A program made the translations under genes and the position numbers. Of a DNA stretch of 64,000 nucleotides, positions 22,001-34,337 are shown piece by piece. A model generated the notes under the pieces. It was not told the DNA's origin, searched no databases, and was given only the letters and a program-made list of their open reading frames with translations. The DNA is from Otis tarda. Lineage: Eukaryota > Chordata > Aves > Otidiformes > Otididae. Position 1 is the first letter of the stretch. Every line of letters starts with the position of its first letter. The DNA is taken from contig CM048552.1 in assembly GCA_026413225.1 (NCBI GenBank), positions 196,739,553 through 196,803,552 of the forward strand. Direction: 5' to 3'.

Positions 22001-25000
22001 AAGGTATTGAATTTCAGTTATCTTCTATTTTAGGCTAATTTAAATAAAAGTTTTAACAGGATCTCCCCAAGGAAATCAATGTACGCAATTCCTATCTAAC
22101 CCAGCTTGCCAGGGTGCGGGGGCAGGATTGGCAGAGCTCAGCTTGGGTGAAGGGTGGTAGCCGGCTAAAAGGGAGAAATACAAATTCCCGTTCCCACGGC
22201 AGGCAAGGCTTGCAGGGTCGGCTCTGCTCTGAAGGCCACAGCATGAGCTGCACACAGTGGGTTTGGGTTTTAAAATGCCCTCATCCTGGCCACATATTAC
22301 AGCTGTGCTGAAATCCTGTTCAGCTTAAAAGGTTTGTTGCACGCATCTTTTTGCAGAATCAGAGTTTGGTTGAACTGTAATGTACTTAATGCTATTCTCT
22401 TCTTACTTTTCCATGAAAAAAAAACAAATGGTTTCCTAATACCCCAGTATGACTTTGAACTTGCCAAGCTTCAGCAAAGATAGCAAGGATGGCCATCTAA
22501 AATTTAAAAACTGCGAGGACAAATTTATTTATTTATTTTTTACTGTGTCTGTCTGAAATGGAGCTAAAAAGAGGACCTGGTCAAACCGTCTCAGTGATTT
22601 TGCTGATAAAAGGGACAGGAGTTTGTTGTCCTCCTAGGAGAAGATGGCTATTTTGTACTGTTCTCATTTGAATTTAAGGCTGTGGAGAAAGGTTATTTCA
22701 AAAATTAATTTTAATTTCCATGTTACAAAAACAGAGCAATCTTGCAGACATGTACAATTTTGCTTTCTTGCAGATAGTAATGACTTCTTTAGCTTTGGCA
22801 TTTGATTATTGTTGTTACAATGGTTGATCTTAGTGATTTTGTTCACTTTGGCTCTAAATGTCTTTCATCAGGTCTAAGCCTTTCCTTAGCTATACAGGTG
22901 TAAATGGGTGTTACTGAGTGCAAGTGAGTACTTGTTTAATTCAGCCCTTTCCTAATGTTAATCCTAACATTGATGTTGGGTCCATTCTACATTTTAGTGT
23001 AAAAAACTGATAGATGATGGAAAAACTTCTATTGTAAGAAATGTTTGTGACAAAATGCCCAAATTGCCGAGGGCGAATGAAGGCTAATGTGGCTGCTCTT
23101 GGCAGTGTTTTCTTAATTACAGTTGTCAGCTAACTTTCTTGACTAACAGCACAGAATCTCTGTGCTTCTAAGTAGACTTGGTATTCATTCAAATTAAAAA
23201 GCTAAGGTTACTTTTTGTCTGTGAAAGGTGTGTCTGTACCACATTGTTGTTTCATGGATCCGCTTATAAATGTGAAAATTAGATGATAGCATCTGTAAAA
23301 TATGTAGAGACCCTTGAAAATATTCATTGTCCTTTAAGCCAGAATGGCATCACAGTCTTGGCCAGCCTGTAGGAAAAAAAAAACAAAAAAGTTGTTTTTC
23401 TTCTCGTTCTTCAAGTTCAAAACAATAAAAAATCCAAGTTTCTTTTTCTGATACCAAAGTAAGACTGTTACTACTACAGACAATTTTTCTAATATGTAGT
23501 TAATCTACCTAGTAAGATCTATCAAGGCAGATGAATAAAACTATAGAAAAGTGCATAGTACAGGTCTTTTACTTATTAGATTAACAATTATAACTCAGAG
23601 AGATTTAGATCCTGATATATTTGTAGTCGTGTCAGGAATGACAGCACCAAGATTTAACTCATAGAAAGGAAGAAGCTTGCTTCTTTTCAGCGTCTGAATT
23701 GGCTAAGGAAATTGTTCATACCTTTGCAGTGTATTTTCTGCAAAGAGCAGTTAACCTTCTTTTCCTAATTGTTGTAGACAAGGCCTTAAAAGACCTGGGT
23801 TCCTCAAAGAGCTGCGCATTTGATACAGTAGTGTGTGATATTAACAGAGCTTTCCTTGTTGCTATTCAAAGAGATCTCATTGTTAGGAAGTTAATAAATG
23901 AAGAGAACAAGCACCAAGAGCTAAATTAGTATTCAAGGAATATTGTGAGTGCTACAATAAAAGTAGGTAATGTTTCCAAGTGAAAACTGAGATTTGAGTC
24001 TTCACAGATTATTTTATATGGTGACAGTACCAATAGAATATAACTGGATTTCATTCTTAGAAAATATTCAAATAATAATTGGAGGAAATTTATTCTACAG
24101 TTTAAATTATTACATTATTATAAGATTGTATTCTAATACTTTACACAAATAGCAATATGAAAAATAATACCAGTGTCCCAAATGTCAGGTTTTTCGAAAA
24201 AAATTCCTGGCCTACTGGTACACGTGCTTGCTGACATCTGTATGCCATTAGGTTATTAAATCTGTTAAATCTTGAAGCTTATTTGAGAAGAGTACCTTAA
24301 AAGGCTCCAGGTTTATTACTCTGCTGTATTCATTACTTAGAAAAGTAGAAATGTCTTTGTTTATCTCTCGATCTATCTATTTCCATCCTGCCTTTTTTCC
24401 TCTTTTATTGTAGCAGCAGCCCCTTGTGCAGTCAGTCGTGGTACGGACTGACTCTCACCCACCTCATTCTGCCTCTCACCACATCCTGGGGCGATGTGAC
24501 TGTCCTCTTCTTCTGCCACTCACCCAAGGCTTCCTGTCCTCCCTTAGTCCTTTCACCCATGCCAAGTTTCCCTAGTTGAGGGTGGCATGAGCACCTCCAT
24601 ATCGTTGTCACTGTCTTTTCATCTCTGAAACAGGTTAGTCGGCGTGTCAACATCTTCAGCGTCCTCTGGAGGGTGGCTGTAGCTGAATGCAAGAGGGCAG
24701 ATGGTGGTGGTTGCCACAGCCATTTGTATGAGCTCTAGGCAGCTGCAGTTGTGACTGCTGGCTGGTGAAAAGAGAGTCTATGTCTACCACAGATTTTCCT
24801 TCCCATTCTTAATTTTTATCAAGGTAGGATAATTCTCATTGAGGATATGTTCCCTAAAGCTAGGTAGCTTAACCAAGTGTAGAGCTTCACAAACTTGGCC
24901 AACTAGTGTCTCAGCAGTAGCTCCTTGCACTTTCTCCTTACCTTGCCTCAGTTATTCATGCCTTTGCTATTCCAGCTCACAGAGTTCAACTTATCTCCCT

Positions 25001-25578
25001 TCATCATCCTCCTGGATGCTGGCAAAAGGCTACTGCCCAGGACACTGCTGCGGTCACAGGTGCCGTCCCAAATGAGATGCTCTTGGGGTAACCAGGAGAA
25101 TGGAATGAGTGGGGCTGCTGTTAACCAAATAAGGGTGCATGGCTGGCTTCAATACAAACACGAAGTACAAAGAGCATTTACAGTGCAAGACATTGCGGAG
25201 TGGCTTTTCCCTTTTTTCTTTCAGATACTGTTTTTCGCAGACCTACAGCCTCACTTATTCCCTTCTATAAGGCTTCTCGCCATGTGCGTCTCCCAGAGCT
25301 GAAAGAGCTGCTATAGTTTAATTCCACATTGAAACGCACTGTGCAGAGGCAGCAACATTTCAAGCTGAGACCTGAATCACTTGGTTTGCTAAATAGCCAT
25401 TCATTAAAACGCTCTGCAGCAGTGAACAGTGTTAAACGGTGGTGTTCCCTCGCACTGCTCAGGACTGAGCCTTGCTGGTTGTAGAGATTTTAGCTTGTTC
25501 TCCCAGACTGTTATTAGTCTGACTTCTTCTATTTCAAATGAGGCAAAGTAGAGGATTTAATACGTCCTTTGAGCTAGA

Positions 25579-25640
25579 AGGTGTCTATCTATCTAGCTCT
25601 ATATGTGTGTTTGTATGTGTGTAAGCATATGTACGCACAC
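25579..25640. repeat. Impure TCTA / TG microsatellite
   Basis: A TCTATCTATCTAG stretch is followed by imperfect ATGTGTGTTTGTATGTGTGT repeats. Likely length-polymorphic intronic sequence. Confidence 0.7.
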
Positions 25641-26003
25641 TGCACAAAAATGTATTCGTCCACAGGAACAGGTGGTACTGGCAACACCTGTTGCTGGGGT
25701 CACTCAACACTCTAGTATTAAAACCCTAATTTTAGTTGCTTATAACTTTTGTTAAACTTAGGGTTGAAATGTTACGTGCCAGGTGTCTGCCTTAGGCTGA
25801 TTTGGGGGAGGGGGATGGGGAGAGGAATTTGTCAGCAAAACTTACTGCCAGTTCAGGGAGCAGAGGGCAGGGCACTGGTTTGCCTGTGCTGAAAAATGAA
25901 CTGTTGCTGGTTGAGATATTCCAGCAGCTTCCCTCGTCCAAAGCCAAAAGTTACCGGCGGAGACCTCCTGCAGCTGGGCATGTCTTTTGCCAGCATTATT
26001 ATT

Positions 26004-26752
26004 AAGGTCCTGCACGTGGGTCGGGGCAATCCCAAGCACAAATACAGGCTGAGCGGAGGATGGATTCAGAGCAGGCCTGAGGAGAAGGACTTTGGGAGTG
26101 TTGGTGGACGAGAAGCTCAACATATACTGACAATGAGCGCTTGTGGCCCAGAAAGCCAACCGCATCCTGGGCTGCATCAAGAGGAGCGTGGTCAAGGGAG
26201 GTGGTTCTGCCCCTCTACTCTGCTCTTGTGAGACCCCACCTGGAGTACTGCATCTATCTCTGGAGCCCCCAACATAAGAAGGACATGGACGAGTTGGAGC
26301 AAGTCCAGAGGAGGGCCACAAAGATGATCAGAGAGCTGGAGCACCTCTCCTATGAGGACAGGCTGAGAGAGTTGGGGGGGACTGTTCAGCCTAGGCTCCA
26401 GGGAGACCTTATAGTGGCCTTCCAGTACCTCAAGGGGACCTACAGGAAAGCTGGAGAGGGACTTTTGTTCTAATAATAGGACAAGGGGTCATGGGATAAT
26501 GGCTTTAAACTGAAAAGGGTAGATTAAGATTAGACATAAGGAAGAAATTCTTCACTGTAAGGGTGGGGAGGCGCTGGAACAGGTTGCCCATACAAGTTGT
26601 GGATACCCCATCCCTGGAAGTGTTCAAGGCCACGCTGGATGGGCCTTTGAGCGACCTGGTCTAGTGGAAGGTGTCCCTGCCCATGGTGGAGGGATTGGAA
26701 CTAGAATAGTCTTTAAGGTCCTTTCCAACCCAAACCATTGTATGATTCTGTA
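26004..26752 (+). mobile_element. CR1 LINE, 5'-truncated 3' end (about 750 bp)
   Basis: The + strand encodes the C-terminal part of CR1 ORF2 in shifted frames: VLHVGRGNPKHKYRL, then [20 protein letters not shown] and [20 protein letters not shown]. It then runs into the 3' UTR with CTTTCCAACCCAAACCATTG and ends in GTATGATTCTGTAAT. At least one frameshift separates the frames near 26100-26200, so no intact protein is left. Catalytic domains are absent by 5' truncation. The copy lies in sense orientation about 1.1 kb upstream of the 32-base MICU2 microexon. Confidence 0.95.
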
Positions 26753-27876
26753 ATTATGGAAATTCAGTGTTTTACTGAGAATGTGCCTCTCTCTGGCTAA
26801 ATTATGGGCCTGTGCAAGTGCCTGGTACAAGTTTCTTGACAACTGCCCACCAGACTGCCTCCATCATGTCTGTTTCCAAACAGCAGTGCTGCACTGGTGA
26901 CCCTTCAGATGCAAGATGCCTGTGAAGCAGCAGAGTAAGCCTTGGAGTCAAGCAGGCTGCTGCACGCAGGGGCACCGGTCGTCAGAGCAAGTGCAAGCAG
27001 TTTGGCTTGTGCTTACATAGCGTGAATAAATAGGAGAGAATGACTGGCTGGAATCCAGAGGAACTGGTGATGAAGGAAGGAAACAATGGGCTGAGAGTGG
27101 TAAGAGTGAAGGGCACAGGGTTTGAGGAACTGTATGAGGAGAAATGCTGAGGAGACAGACTGGTGTGATAGAGCAGATAGACTGAGAAAGGATGGAGCAC
27201 AGCTCCTGCCAATCCGTGACCACAGGATTTCTGTGGTTCCTGCCTAACCAGATGAAATGTTCCACTGATAATACATTGCATCGGGTGATTTACGCAGGAA
27301 TACAGCCTACACTGCTGCCAGTGGCTCCTCTATTCAAGTGTGTAGACTTGAACCTACTAATAAACGCTTAGGAGTTTGCATAGTTTCATCTGATACTCTT
27401 TCAGGAGGCAGAGTTGTTCAATTTACTTTTGTTTAATAGAAACATCAACATTTTCATTCTTTTTTTTTCTCTTTTATAGTTTTTGCGTAGTCAGCCTGCA
27501 TTTGAAAGGTTATTATGTGTGCATGCAAATCCCTTTGTAAATTCAGCAGTTGTTCCTTACTGTGTAATCTTGCTTTGGAATCTGTACTACATTTGTAGCT
27601 CACAGTATGCAGAATTGCACTAGTAAGTCAGTCATAGATACCAGAGTGGCCTGTGGTTTCATGTAGGTTGCAGGAACATTTGAACAGACTGCTCATATTA
27701 TTTTTTAATGTTGTCCTTTCTTGATCATTGCGGGAATTAGAAACAAACTGCCTGCTGGAAAATATTCTGTTTCATATTATTTAGCATTTTCCCATAAAAA
27801 TCTGAAGAAATGCCACAGAACTTGATCAAAGTTTAAAGTCAGTTTATTATTAAATTATTATTTTTTTTTATTACAG

Positions 27877-27908
27877 GTAAAGCCTCAGCCAAGAAACTGA
27901 CAAAAAAG
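27877..27908 (+). CDS. MICU2: MICU2 32-bp microexon
   Basis: This very short coding exon completes the split Arg codon (C|GT) from the exon ending at 1333 and encodes R-KASAKKLTKK, a basic stretch that aligns with the human MICU2 segment KTSVKKLTKK as remembered. The acceptor is a T-rich tract with TTACAG; the donor is AAG|GTAAGC. It enters in phase 1 and leaves in phase 0. Because 32 is not a multiple of three, skipping it alone would shift the frame. Skipping it with the following 76-base exon removes 108 bases and keeps the frame. A 26.5 kb intron lies before it and a 114-base intron after it, so it probably depends on exon definition with the next exon. Confidence 0.93.
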
Positions 27909-28022
27909 GTAAGCAAAATGTTCCTTTCCTTCTTCAAAAGAACTTGCATTCTTTCTGTTACCCAACCAAGTAAACTTCTCTTTCAAAACTGGCTTTGTAT
28001 TTTCTTGTTTGTGTCTTTAAAG
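27909..28022 (+). other. MICU2: 114-bp MICU2 intron, in frame and free of stops
   Basis: GTAAGC donor at 27909; acceptor TTTAAAG with AG at 28021-28022. The length is exactly 38 codons, and reading on from the preceding exon meets no stop codon before the next exon. Retention would insert 38 residues starting VSKMFLSFFKR and ending in a hydrophobic LCIFLFVSLK. Human MICU2 as remembered lacks this insert, so the normal product is expected to be spliced. Confidence 0.88.
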
Positions 28023-28098
28023 GAGGTAGATGCTGCACTGCTGTGTGTTGCCAAAGCTAAACCAGGACCGACCTTTTTTAGAGAGCTTGATGATAAAG
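28023..28098 (+). CDS. MICU2: MICU2 coding exon, 76 bp
   Basis: It encodes EVDAALLCVAKAKPGPTFFR followed by ELDDK, joining KKLTKK of the microexon to GLISYAEYL of the next exon. The TFFR-LxDKG pattern is the MICU2 segment just ahead of EF-hand 1. It starts in phase 0 and ends with one base of the Gly codon before GTAATG (donor at 28099). The middle (AALLCVAKAKPG) is the least conserved part compared with the human protein as remembered. This exon and the microexon sit only 114 bases apart, whereas the flanking introns are 26.5 and 4.7 kb. Confidence 0.94.
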
Positions 28099-31000
28099 GT
28101 AATGAGTACTTTTGATACTGAAAAATACATCTTGTTTTTTATCTCATTATGTGGTATGAATTTAATGTATTTTTAAAGATTTCATGGATTTGACTTCATC
28201 CCCATCTAGCCAGTAGCTGCCTCCTTGGCAAATCTCTCAGTTATGCAAGAGAGTAAAGAGGCAGGGCTGGGAATGGAAAGCCACCTGAGGTGCGGGAGAG
28301 ACAAAGGAAATCAAAAATCCTACTTGGAGAAGAGAACAGGGCTAAAGGGATCAATCGCTCTGGCACAAAATGGACTTTTAAGACTTATTGTTAATAAGCT
28401 GCTGTTTCACTGTGTAACTGAAATGCACGGAAAATAAGAGTAAAAATAAAACTTGTATCTAGTTATGTAAAGTGACCTCTCTGATTCCAAGAGCAGGTGA
28501 ACTTATTTCTCCCTCTTCAGGAGCTCGGTGGCCCTTCACAGCACCGATGTGCTTCAGTTTCTTTTCACCCAGCATTTCTACCTTATGTCAAGCTACATAA
28601 AGAGAAAACTCTGAGAGCTGGAATATTGTTTGTATAACAACAGAGAATTAAAGAACACCAAATAAACATGTCATTAGCATAAATTAAGGGAGAAAACAAA
28701 CAAGAGGATCAAGGAAACCAAATAGATGAGTAATTAACCATTTCACCAGTAACAAAGACTGAAATCCCCCAACTAATGAGAAAGACCGACAGTGTCTATT
28801 CACAAACTTTGTGTATCATAGAGTTCAGCCTGAATCCCTTATCCCCTGGATGTTTCTGGAAAATAAAGCTGCCTTTACGCTGCTGCAGTTCCTTGGCAGG
28901 CATGAGCCACGCTCTCTCCATGCACCGCAGATCCCCAGGCATGGCTGGCAGCCTGTGCCAAGAGAGCAGCCCTCGATCTCCACCTGCAGCATTTTGCCTG
29001 CCCCTTGTCCTCGTGGCCTCTTCTGTGTGTGGTTCATTTCTTGCATCCTTGTGCAGACGTGGCAAGGTCTTCAACTGGGTGCCTTGCTTGTCAGTCCACT
29101 CTCGCAAGCCCCAGCATACCCCAGCAGCCCTGAAACGTCTGTGAACAAGTTGCACAATTTTTTCCTGAATTTTGTATTGAAAAATTGAAATTTGTATTGA
29201 AAGGCATTCCCTGCCTTTTCAAACTACTAATCATCACATGCTTTCCCAGGATTGCGTTTAAAGGATTCCCAGTCTTTAATTCTCAGATATTCTTTCTCTA
29301 TCCTTGCTTTTTTAGAGCCTTTATTTTTCTAGTGATTGACACTGCAAATCCCCAAAGCACCCTGCCTGGGAAGACTGGGAATCCCCCAACAGAAAGTGAA
29401 AACATAGCAAATCAGTGCAGCCTCCTTTTATTGCACCTCTTCCAGCTGACTGCTTGGCAGAAAATGAGCTCGGTGATACACTCAGCCTGGCATCTTTTGC
29501 ATTCTGGACAAGGCATTGATCTCCCCTTGCTTAGGACTGCGGGTCCATATACTTTGTCCTTCAAAGGTCAGGTAGAAGTTTGAGATGATGCAGGAATTTT
29601 CAGTGCAGTCATCCATATGTTTCCACAGCACATGAAGTTTTTACAGTTTTTGGTTGTGATGTCTGTTCAGTGACTTTGATGCTTTTGCTTTGAGACGCAT
29701 TATTATTACATTTTTAAAATGTAAATATTTATGTATTAAATACTACTTTTACAAGTACCAGAATAATGAAACCTGTTCCACTGTTTAGCTGAGGTTATTT
29801 TAACTACCTTCAAATACCTTATTTAAGTATCAAGTAGAGAGAAAACTGTCATCAGTCCGGTTTGTAAAATGGAACGCTAGGGAATTCTGCCTTCTAGTGG
29901 GCAGTTTTAAAATTCATGTCATATTTTGTGAATATACTTATGATTTATTCAGCAATAACAATATTGAACTGTCAGCATTTGCCATAAAGTTTGAAGGTAG
30001 AGATTTCTAGGCAGGGATAGGGAAGGCTCATTTAGTGTTACAAAATGACAGTATTCTGCCAGTGCTAACTGCAAATACTTGGCTGCAAGTATGCTGAGTC
30101 ATTTAACAGCATGTGAAGCTTTTATTTTTAAATTTTGCTTGGATATGAATATAATTTTCTATCTTTTTTAAAAAAAAAAAACATTGTTGCATTGCATCTT
30201 TTAATTTGAGTAGCTTTTTCATTATTACCGTAGAATTAAAAGAAAGTTACTAAAATATTTAATTTACTTTATGGATAAGTTAAATTGGCCATTCACTACA
30301 GGTAGCAAAAGGACAATAAAATTAAAAGAAGAATTTTTATGGAAATTATTCCACAAGTTAAAAAATTGTATCTCAAATTATTTGAGTGTAATCGATCTGC
30401 CAGAAAATGTCAGACAGGCTGTGGATTTGCTTTAAGGCACTGAGACGGGTTTTAAAGAACAATCAAGAATTTTTTTGCATTTTTTTATTATATTTACCTT
30501 TTTATCTGTTTCACTAGAGTGAGTTTTCAATCAGCATACGATAAGATGATAAAAACAGAGTCTGTACCTTGCCCCTGCCGTTTCTTGCAAGGCTTTTCTT
30601 TCCAGCCCTCTGCAATTTGAGTGAAGAGCCATCATGCTTCTCCCTTGAGCCAATAAGCAGTATTGTCTTTAAATTGGTCTTTTCTTTACATCCTACCATC
30701 TCCATATAAATTTTATAGATTCTTTCTGCAAAATTTTATAACGTACAATGTTCCCTGTCTACCCATATAGCGAAAACTCTCCAGGCACTAAGCATTTTGT
30801 GTCTTAATTATTACAACTTTTTTTTTTCTCTGACAAACATAACCTGCCATATCAATGTCCTTTCGAATGCTATGATAAAGATGGAGTTTTTTGCATGACT
30901 CCTTTGAGTGTGTCATCTCTTCTTTAGTATCCCAACCCTGGCCTCTCCTGGTTCTGTTTTATCCAGCATAAGCTGCTTGTCTTCACTTTCTGACTCTCCC

Positions 31001-31612
31001 CTAGACTGTCCCTGTGCAGCCATCTCCAGACAGCTGAGGGGCAGACTACCACTTCTCCTTGGCCAGTGATGCTGGCCTTCATCACTTGCTGGTTAAATTT
31101 TCAGACAGGGATCTTGTGCTGATACCATTGCAGCCCACAGTGGGACTGGGAGGTCTTTTCTATATAGAGCTGAAAAGTTACCTCCTTGTCTTTCTTTATA
31201 TTCTTCCTTTAAACATTTTTTTGCTGTGACACACACAAAATTAGGGAGCAGGAATCTTGATCACTGCCCATCACATTATTTGCTTGATTTCTTTTCTTCC
31301 CCTATTTGTTCCTATCCATTTTTTAATCTTGTCTTATACTTAGGCATATAAGCTAAAAAAAAAAAATGGGGTAGGAGTTACTTCTCCTATTTGTTTGGTT
31401 TTTAATTTGTAGAAATCCTGGACTCTCGGAACACGATTCCAAGTTTTACAGCAATGCAAATAATAATTTACATTCTTGCAATGGCAATAACACTAAAACT
31501 TGTAAGCAAAACTAAATCTTCTTGGATAAAAGTGTTTTTTTTTATTTCCACAGCTGTATGACTGTAGTACTGTGCTGATTTTCACATGATGCATGCTGGA
31601 TAACAGGGTGAA

Positions 31613-31690
31613 CATCCCTATTTTAATGGAGAGGAAAACAGAGATACAGAACCAGAGTGAGCTGGCAACAGGATCAGCATTAGACCTGTC
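31613..31690. repeat. Possible MIR/CORE-SINE-like remnant
   Basis: The order CATCCCTATTTTAATGGAGA, GGAAAACAGAGATACAGAA, then GAGTGAGCTGGCAACAGGAT resembles the ancient SINE motif series CATTTTACAGATG, GGAAACTGAGGCACAGAG, GTGACTTGCCCAAGGT. It is diverged; the call rests on motif order only. Confidence 0.35.
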
Positions 31691-31823
31691 CTTAGCTAAG
31701 ACTTGTTCTCAGGTTTTCAGACTCTTGCATTCAGCAATTTGATGTATTTAAACTCTGATACTTAAAGTCTTAAGTCACTATCTGAGGTCAAATAAAAATG
31801 CTGTTGGCTCTGCGTAGTAGAGA

Positions 31824-31852
31824 AGAAGTAACTCAGAAGTAACTCAGAAGTT
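31824..31852. repeat. 11-bp tandem repeat
   Basis: AGAAGTAACTC occurs at 31824-31834 and 31835-31845, followed by a partial third copy. A small slippage duplication inside an intron. Confidence 0.85.
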
Positions 31853-32282
31853 AATTGTTTATCACTGAAGCTTAAGTGGGTGCCTTAGCTGCTAATTAAC
31901 TAAATATAAATTAGAAAAAAATAGTTTATCTTTGCACAGATAGGCATGTTTGAACTTCATTATTTTAAGCAGCTTCAGCATTATACAATGTTTAGCTCAC
32001 AAATTAAAAGTAGCTCAGTTATTTTGAAAAGTGATTTATAAAAAAGCCCTTTACATTTTTTTCTTCAAACATTATGGCAAGGCAGATGGTTAAGATTCTG
32101 TTGTTTAACCACACTCGTTATGCACTCTCTATCTTTAGCTCATACCCTCTATTTTGACTCTATCACATCTTTGCGTTTGTTCAGGCTTTTCACTTAAGGC
32201 GGTAATTCAAAGGAAAACGCTGGAATTTTCCTTCAGAAGGGGGGAAATACTTTCACCTTGTAGAAAGGACATGTTCCTATTT

Positions 32283-32302
32283 AAAAAAAAAAAAAAAAAA
32301 AA
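32283..32302. repeat. A20 homopolymer
   Basis: Twenty uninterrupted A. No clear retroposon body precedes it. Confidence 0.9.
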
Positions 32303-32831
32303 GCCTCCTCTTGGCACTCAGCCCAGCAGTGCTATCAGCACAATCTAGCAGCCTGGCAGCTTTGCGTGTTGCCATGTTCCCCTTGAGTGAGAATTAGAGG
32401 GAAGCTGTTGTCCACCTTTGCAAGCCTGCCAAAGGATGGAGGACTTTGATCCTTCGGGGTAACGTTAGAATAGTTCTCCTCCCAGGTACTAAATGTGACA
32501 AAGTGCCTTTAATTTATTTGCCTTTTATATAAACATTGAATGTTTTCAGTGAGAATCCAAAGATTTAGTGTAGGCCTCTTATTAATACCAAATAAACCTT
32601 ACTTTCTTGATTAGACATGAACATTGATGAGTCTCTGGATAGGGAATTTTACCTTCAGAGCACTAAAAACAGAAGTAAAAACTTTATTAAATAATAATGT
32701 GGCTTACTTTAATAGCCTATTTAATATGATGTTAAACTACATATTTTATATTTATAAGATTTGATCTTTCAGGTCTTATTATAAGTATTTTTTTTTCTTT
32801 TGTAAGTCATTTTTTAACTCTTTTATTTCAG

Positions 32832-32879
32832 GGTTGATATCATATGCAGAGTACTTATTTTTGCTGACAATCCTTACAA
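32832..32879 (+). CDS. MICU2: MICU2 coding exon, 48 bp
   Basis: It encodes G-LISYAEYLFLLTILT-K, with the first and last codons split (two bases and one base). ISYxEYLFLLTILTK is a hallmark of the MICU family immediately before EF-hand 1 and forms an EF-like helix that packs against the calcium-binding lobe. Acceptor TTATTTCAG, donor A|GTAAGT. Both ends are phase 1 and the length is a multiple of three, so the exon could be skipped in frame, although this would remove a conserved structural helix. Confidence 0.96.
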
Positions 32880-34086
32880 GTAAGTATTATATATTTAAAA
32901 CACATATTTATAACTAACAGCTACTAACAGCTTTCCAGGAACTTTCCCTGATATTTTTTAACTTCTAAATTTCTACATTATAATAAATCATAAAGAACTA
33001 CTCTCTGTAGAGTGATAAGGCCTTAATATACATGGCTATAACTTTAATTAATTGCAACTTACTTCCGTAGTGTCATCATTGGTCCATAGCAGTACTGCAA
33101 AAATCGTGGTAATCCCTGCACCATGGGATCAGTAAAGTTTTTCAAGAGACTTTGAGAGAGAGGAGACATTGGTTACAGGACCACGTAATAAGGGGAAGAA
33201 TAATAGTGGGGGAAGATGAGTAATTCTGGATTGTAGCTTTAGTTATTTTGGACCACAAGATGTTAACATTATAGATCATGCAGTGGTTTAAAAGCTGTTG
33301 TGGTGTCTGAAATGTTGTTGCCTGTTATTCATGTGTTCAGATATGCAATGGGTTATATACATAAGCAGCAGACTTCTGCAGTATCTTTTTGTTTGGCTGT
33401 TTAATCCTTTTTTTTTTCCTTCTCTATTCCTTTTGACTTTATTTCCTCCAAGTGTTTGCATCCATTTCTGCCCCCTCCTTTGCCTTCTTCCTTTTTCTCT
33501 ATTGGAGCCTTTTTAAAAAACATTTTTGTCTGGTACTTGCTTTATTTGCAAACAGCAGGTAATATCTGATTGTATGTGAAAGTGATCTTGGATTTTCAGG
33601 GTTTCCTCACCCATAGTTACTCTGCCATGCTTGCCACCTACCTGGGTTCTAATGAAGCGTGGGTCATGCTGGAAAATGCCAAAATCTGGGATAATATCTG
33701 TGCAATGAGCTTTACGCAGCAAGACCCATAGTCTAGTAGTGAGGTAATCCACATGCATGTCCATGTAATAGTCCACATGCAATCTTTTTTGCCTGGCTTA
33801 CACAGGTCTAACATTTTAAGCAAGGGACAAAACCAGGCATACTAGATCTCACGGTATCAGTGGATGGGGAAAGGAGAGAAAGAAAGCAGTTGTTCGTGTC
33901 CCAGTGGGCTGTAGGTGCTTGAGCCTCATCCATGGCTGCAAGGTCCATGGCATGGGCTTAAACAAATTGACAAGTTTTCCTTTCTCTAGAAATCTACTCT
34001 CACAGTGTAGTAAGAGCAAGTAGTGTTGGTCTCCAGAGTCCAGTCTTCACAGACAATGACTGTTGGTAATGTCTCTTGCACAGTTT

Positions 34087-34337
34087 AGAATCATAGAATA
34101 GTTTGGGTTGGAAGGGACCTTTAAAGGTCATCTAGTCCAACCCCCTGCAAGGAGCAGGGACATCTCCAATCAGATCAGGTTGCTCAGAGCCTCATGTAAC
34201 CTGACCTTGAATGTTTCCAGGGATGGGGCATCCACCACCTCTCTGGACAACCTCTTCAAGTGTCCCATCATGCTCATTGTGAAAAATTTCTTCCTAATAT
34301 CTAATCTCCTTCTATTTTAAAACCATTACCCTTATAG
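34087..34337 (-). mobile_element. CR1 LINE 3' end fragment, antisense
   Basis: On the + strand it starts with ATCATAGAATAGTTTGGGTT and GGAAGGGACCTTTAAAGGTC, the reverse complement of the CR1 terminus. It continues through GGGATGGGGCATCCACCACC and TTCTTCCTAATATCTAATCT, the antisense of the last ORF2 codons. About 250 bases remain, heavily 5'-truncated. It lies antisense to MICU2 within an intron. Confidence 0.95.

Larger units (their letters stand above)
1334..27876 (+). other. MICU2: 26.5 kb MICU2 intron
   Basis: A GT-AG intron from GTAAGTT at 1334 to a T-rich tract plus TTACAG ending at 27876. It holds CR1 copies near 6347-6832, 15498-15643, 17180-18820 and 26004-26752, long T runs at 2612-2631 and 16002-16026, a CpG-richer patch near 7897-8000, and otherwise unique-looking AT-rich DNA. 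The many 60-120 codon ORFs in it lack recognisable domains, splice context or codon bias and are taken as chance. No nested gene or RNA gene was recognised. Confidence 0.85.
28099..32831 (+). other. MICU2: 4.7 kb MICU2 intron
   Basis: GTAATG at 28099 to TTATTTCAG ending at 32831. It contains an A10-11 run near 30171, an A20 run at 32283-32302, a short tandem repeat at 31824-31852 and a possible ancient SINE remnant near 31613-31690. The overlapping ORFs at 28776-29188 on both strands show no known domain and are taken as chance. No CR1 was recognised. Confidence 0.85.

Noticed and set aside
23699..23929. 76-codon frame with a hydrophobic core
   Set aside because: No flanking exon structure, no known family, within the expected number of chance ORFs in 26 kb of intron.
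28776..29188. Overlapping 119-125 codon frames on both strands
   Set aside because: No recognisable domain, no splice context matching MICU2, and open frames on both strands at once indicate composition (GC-richer patch) rather than coding.
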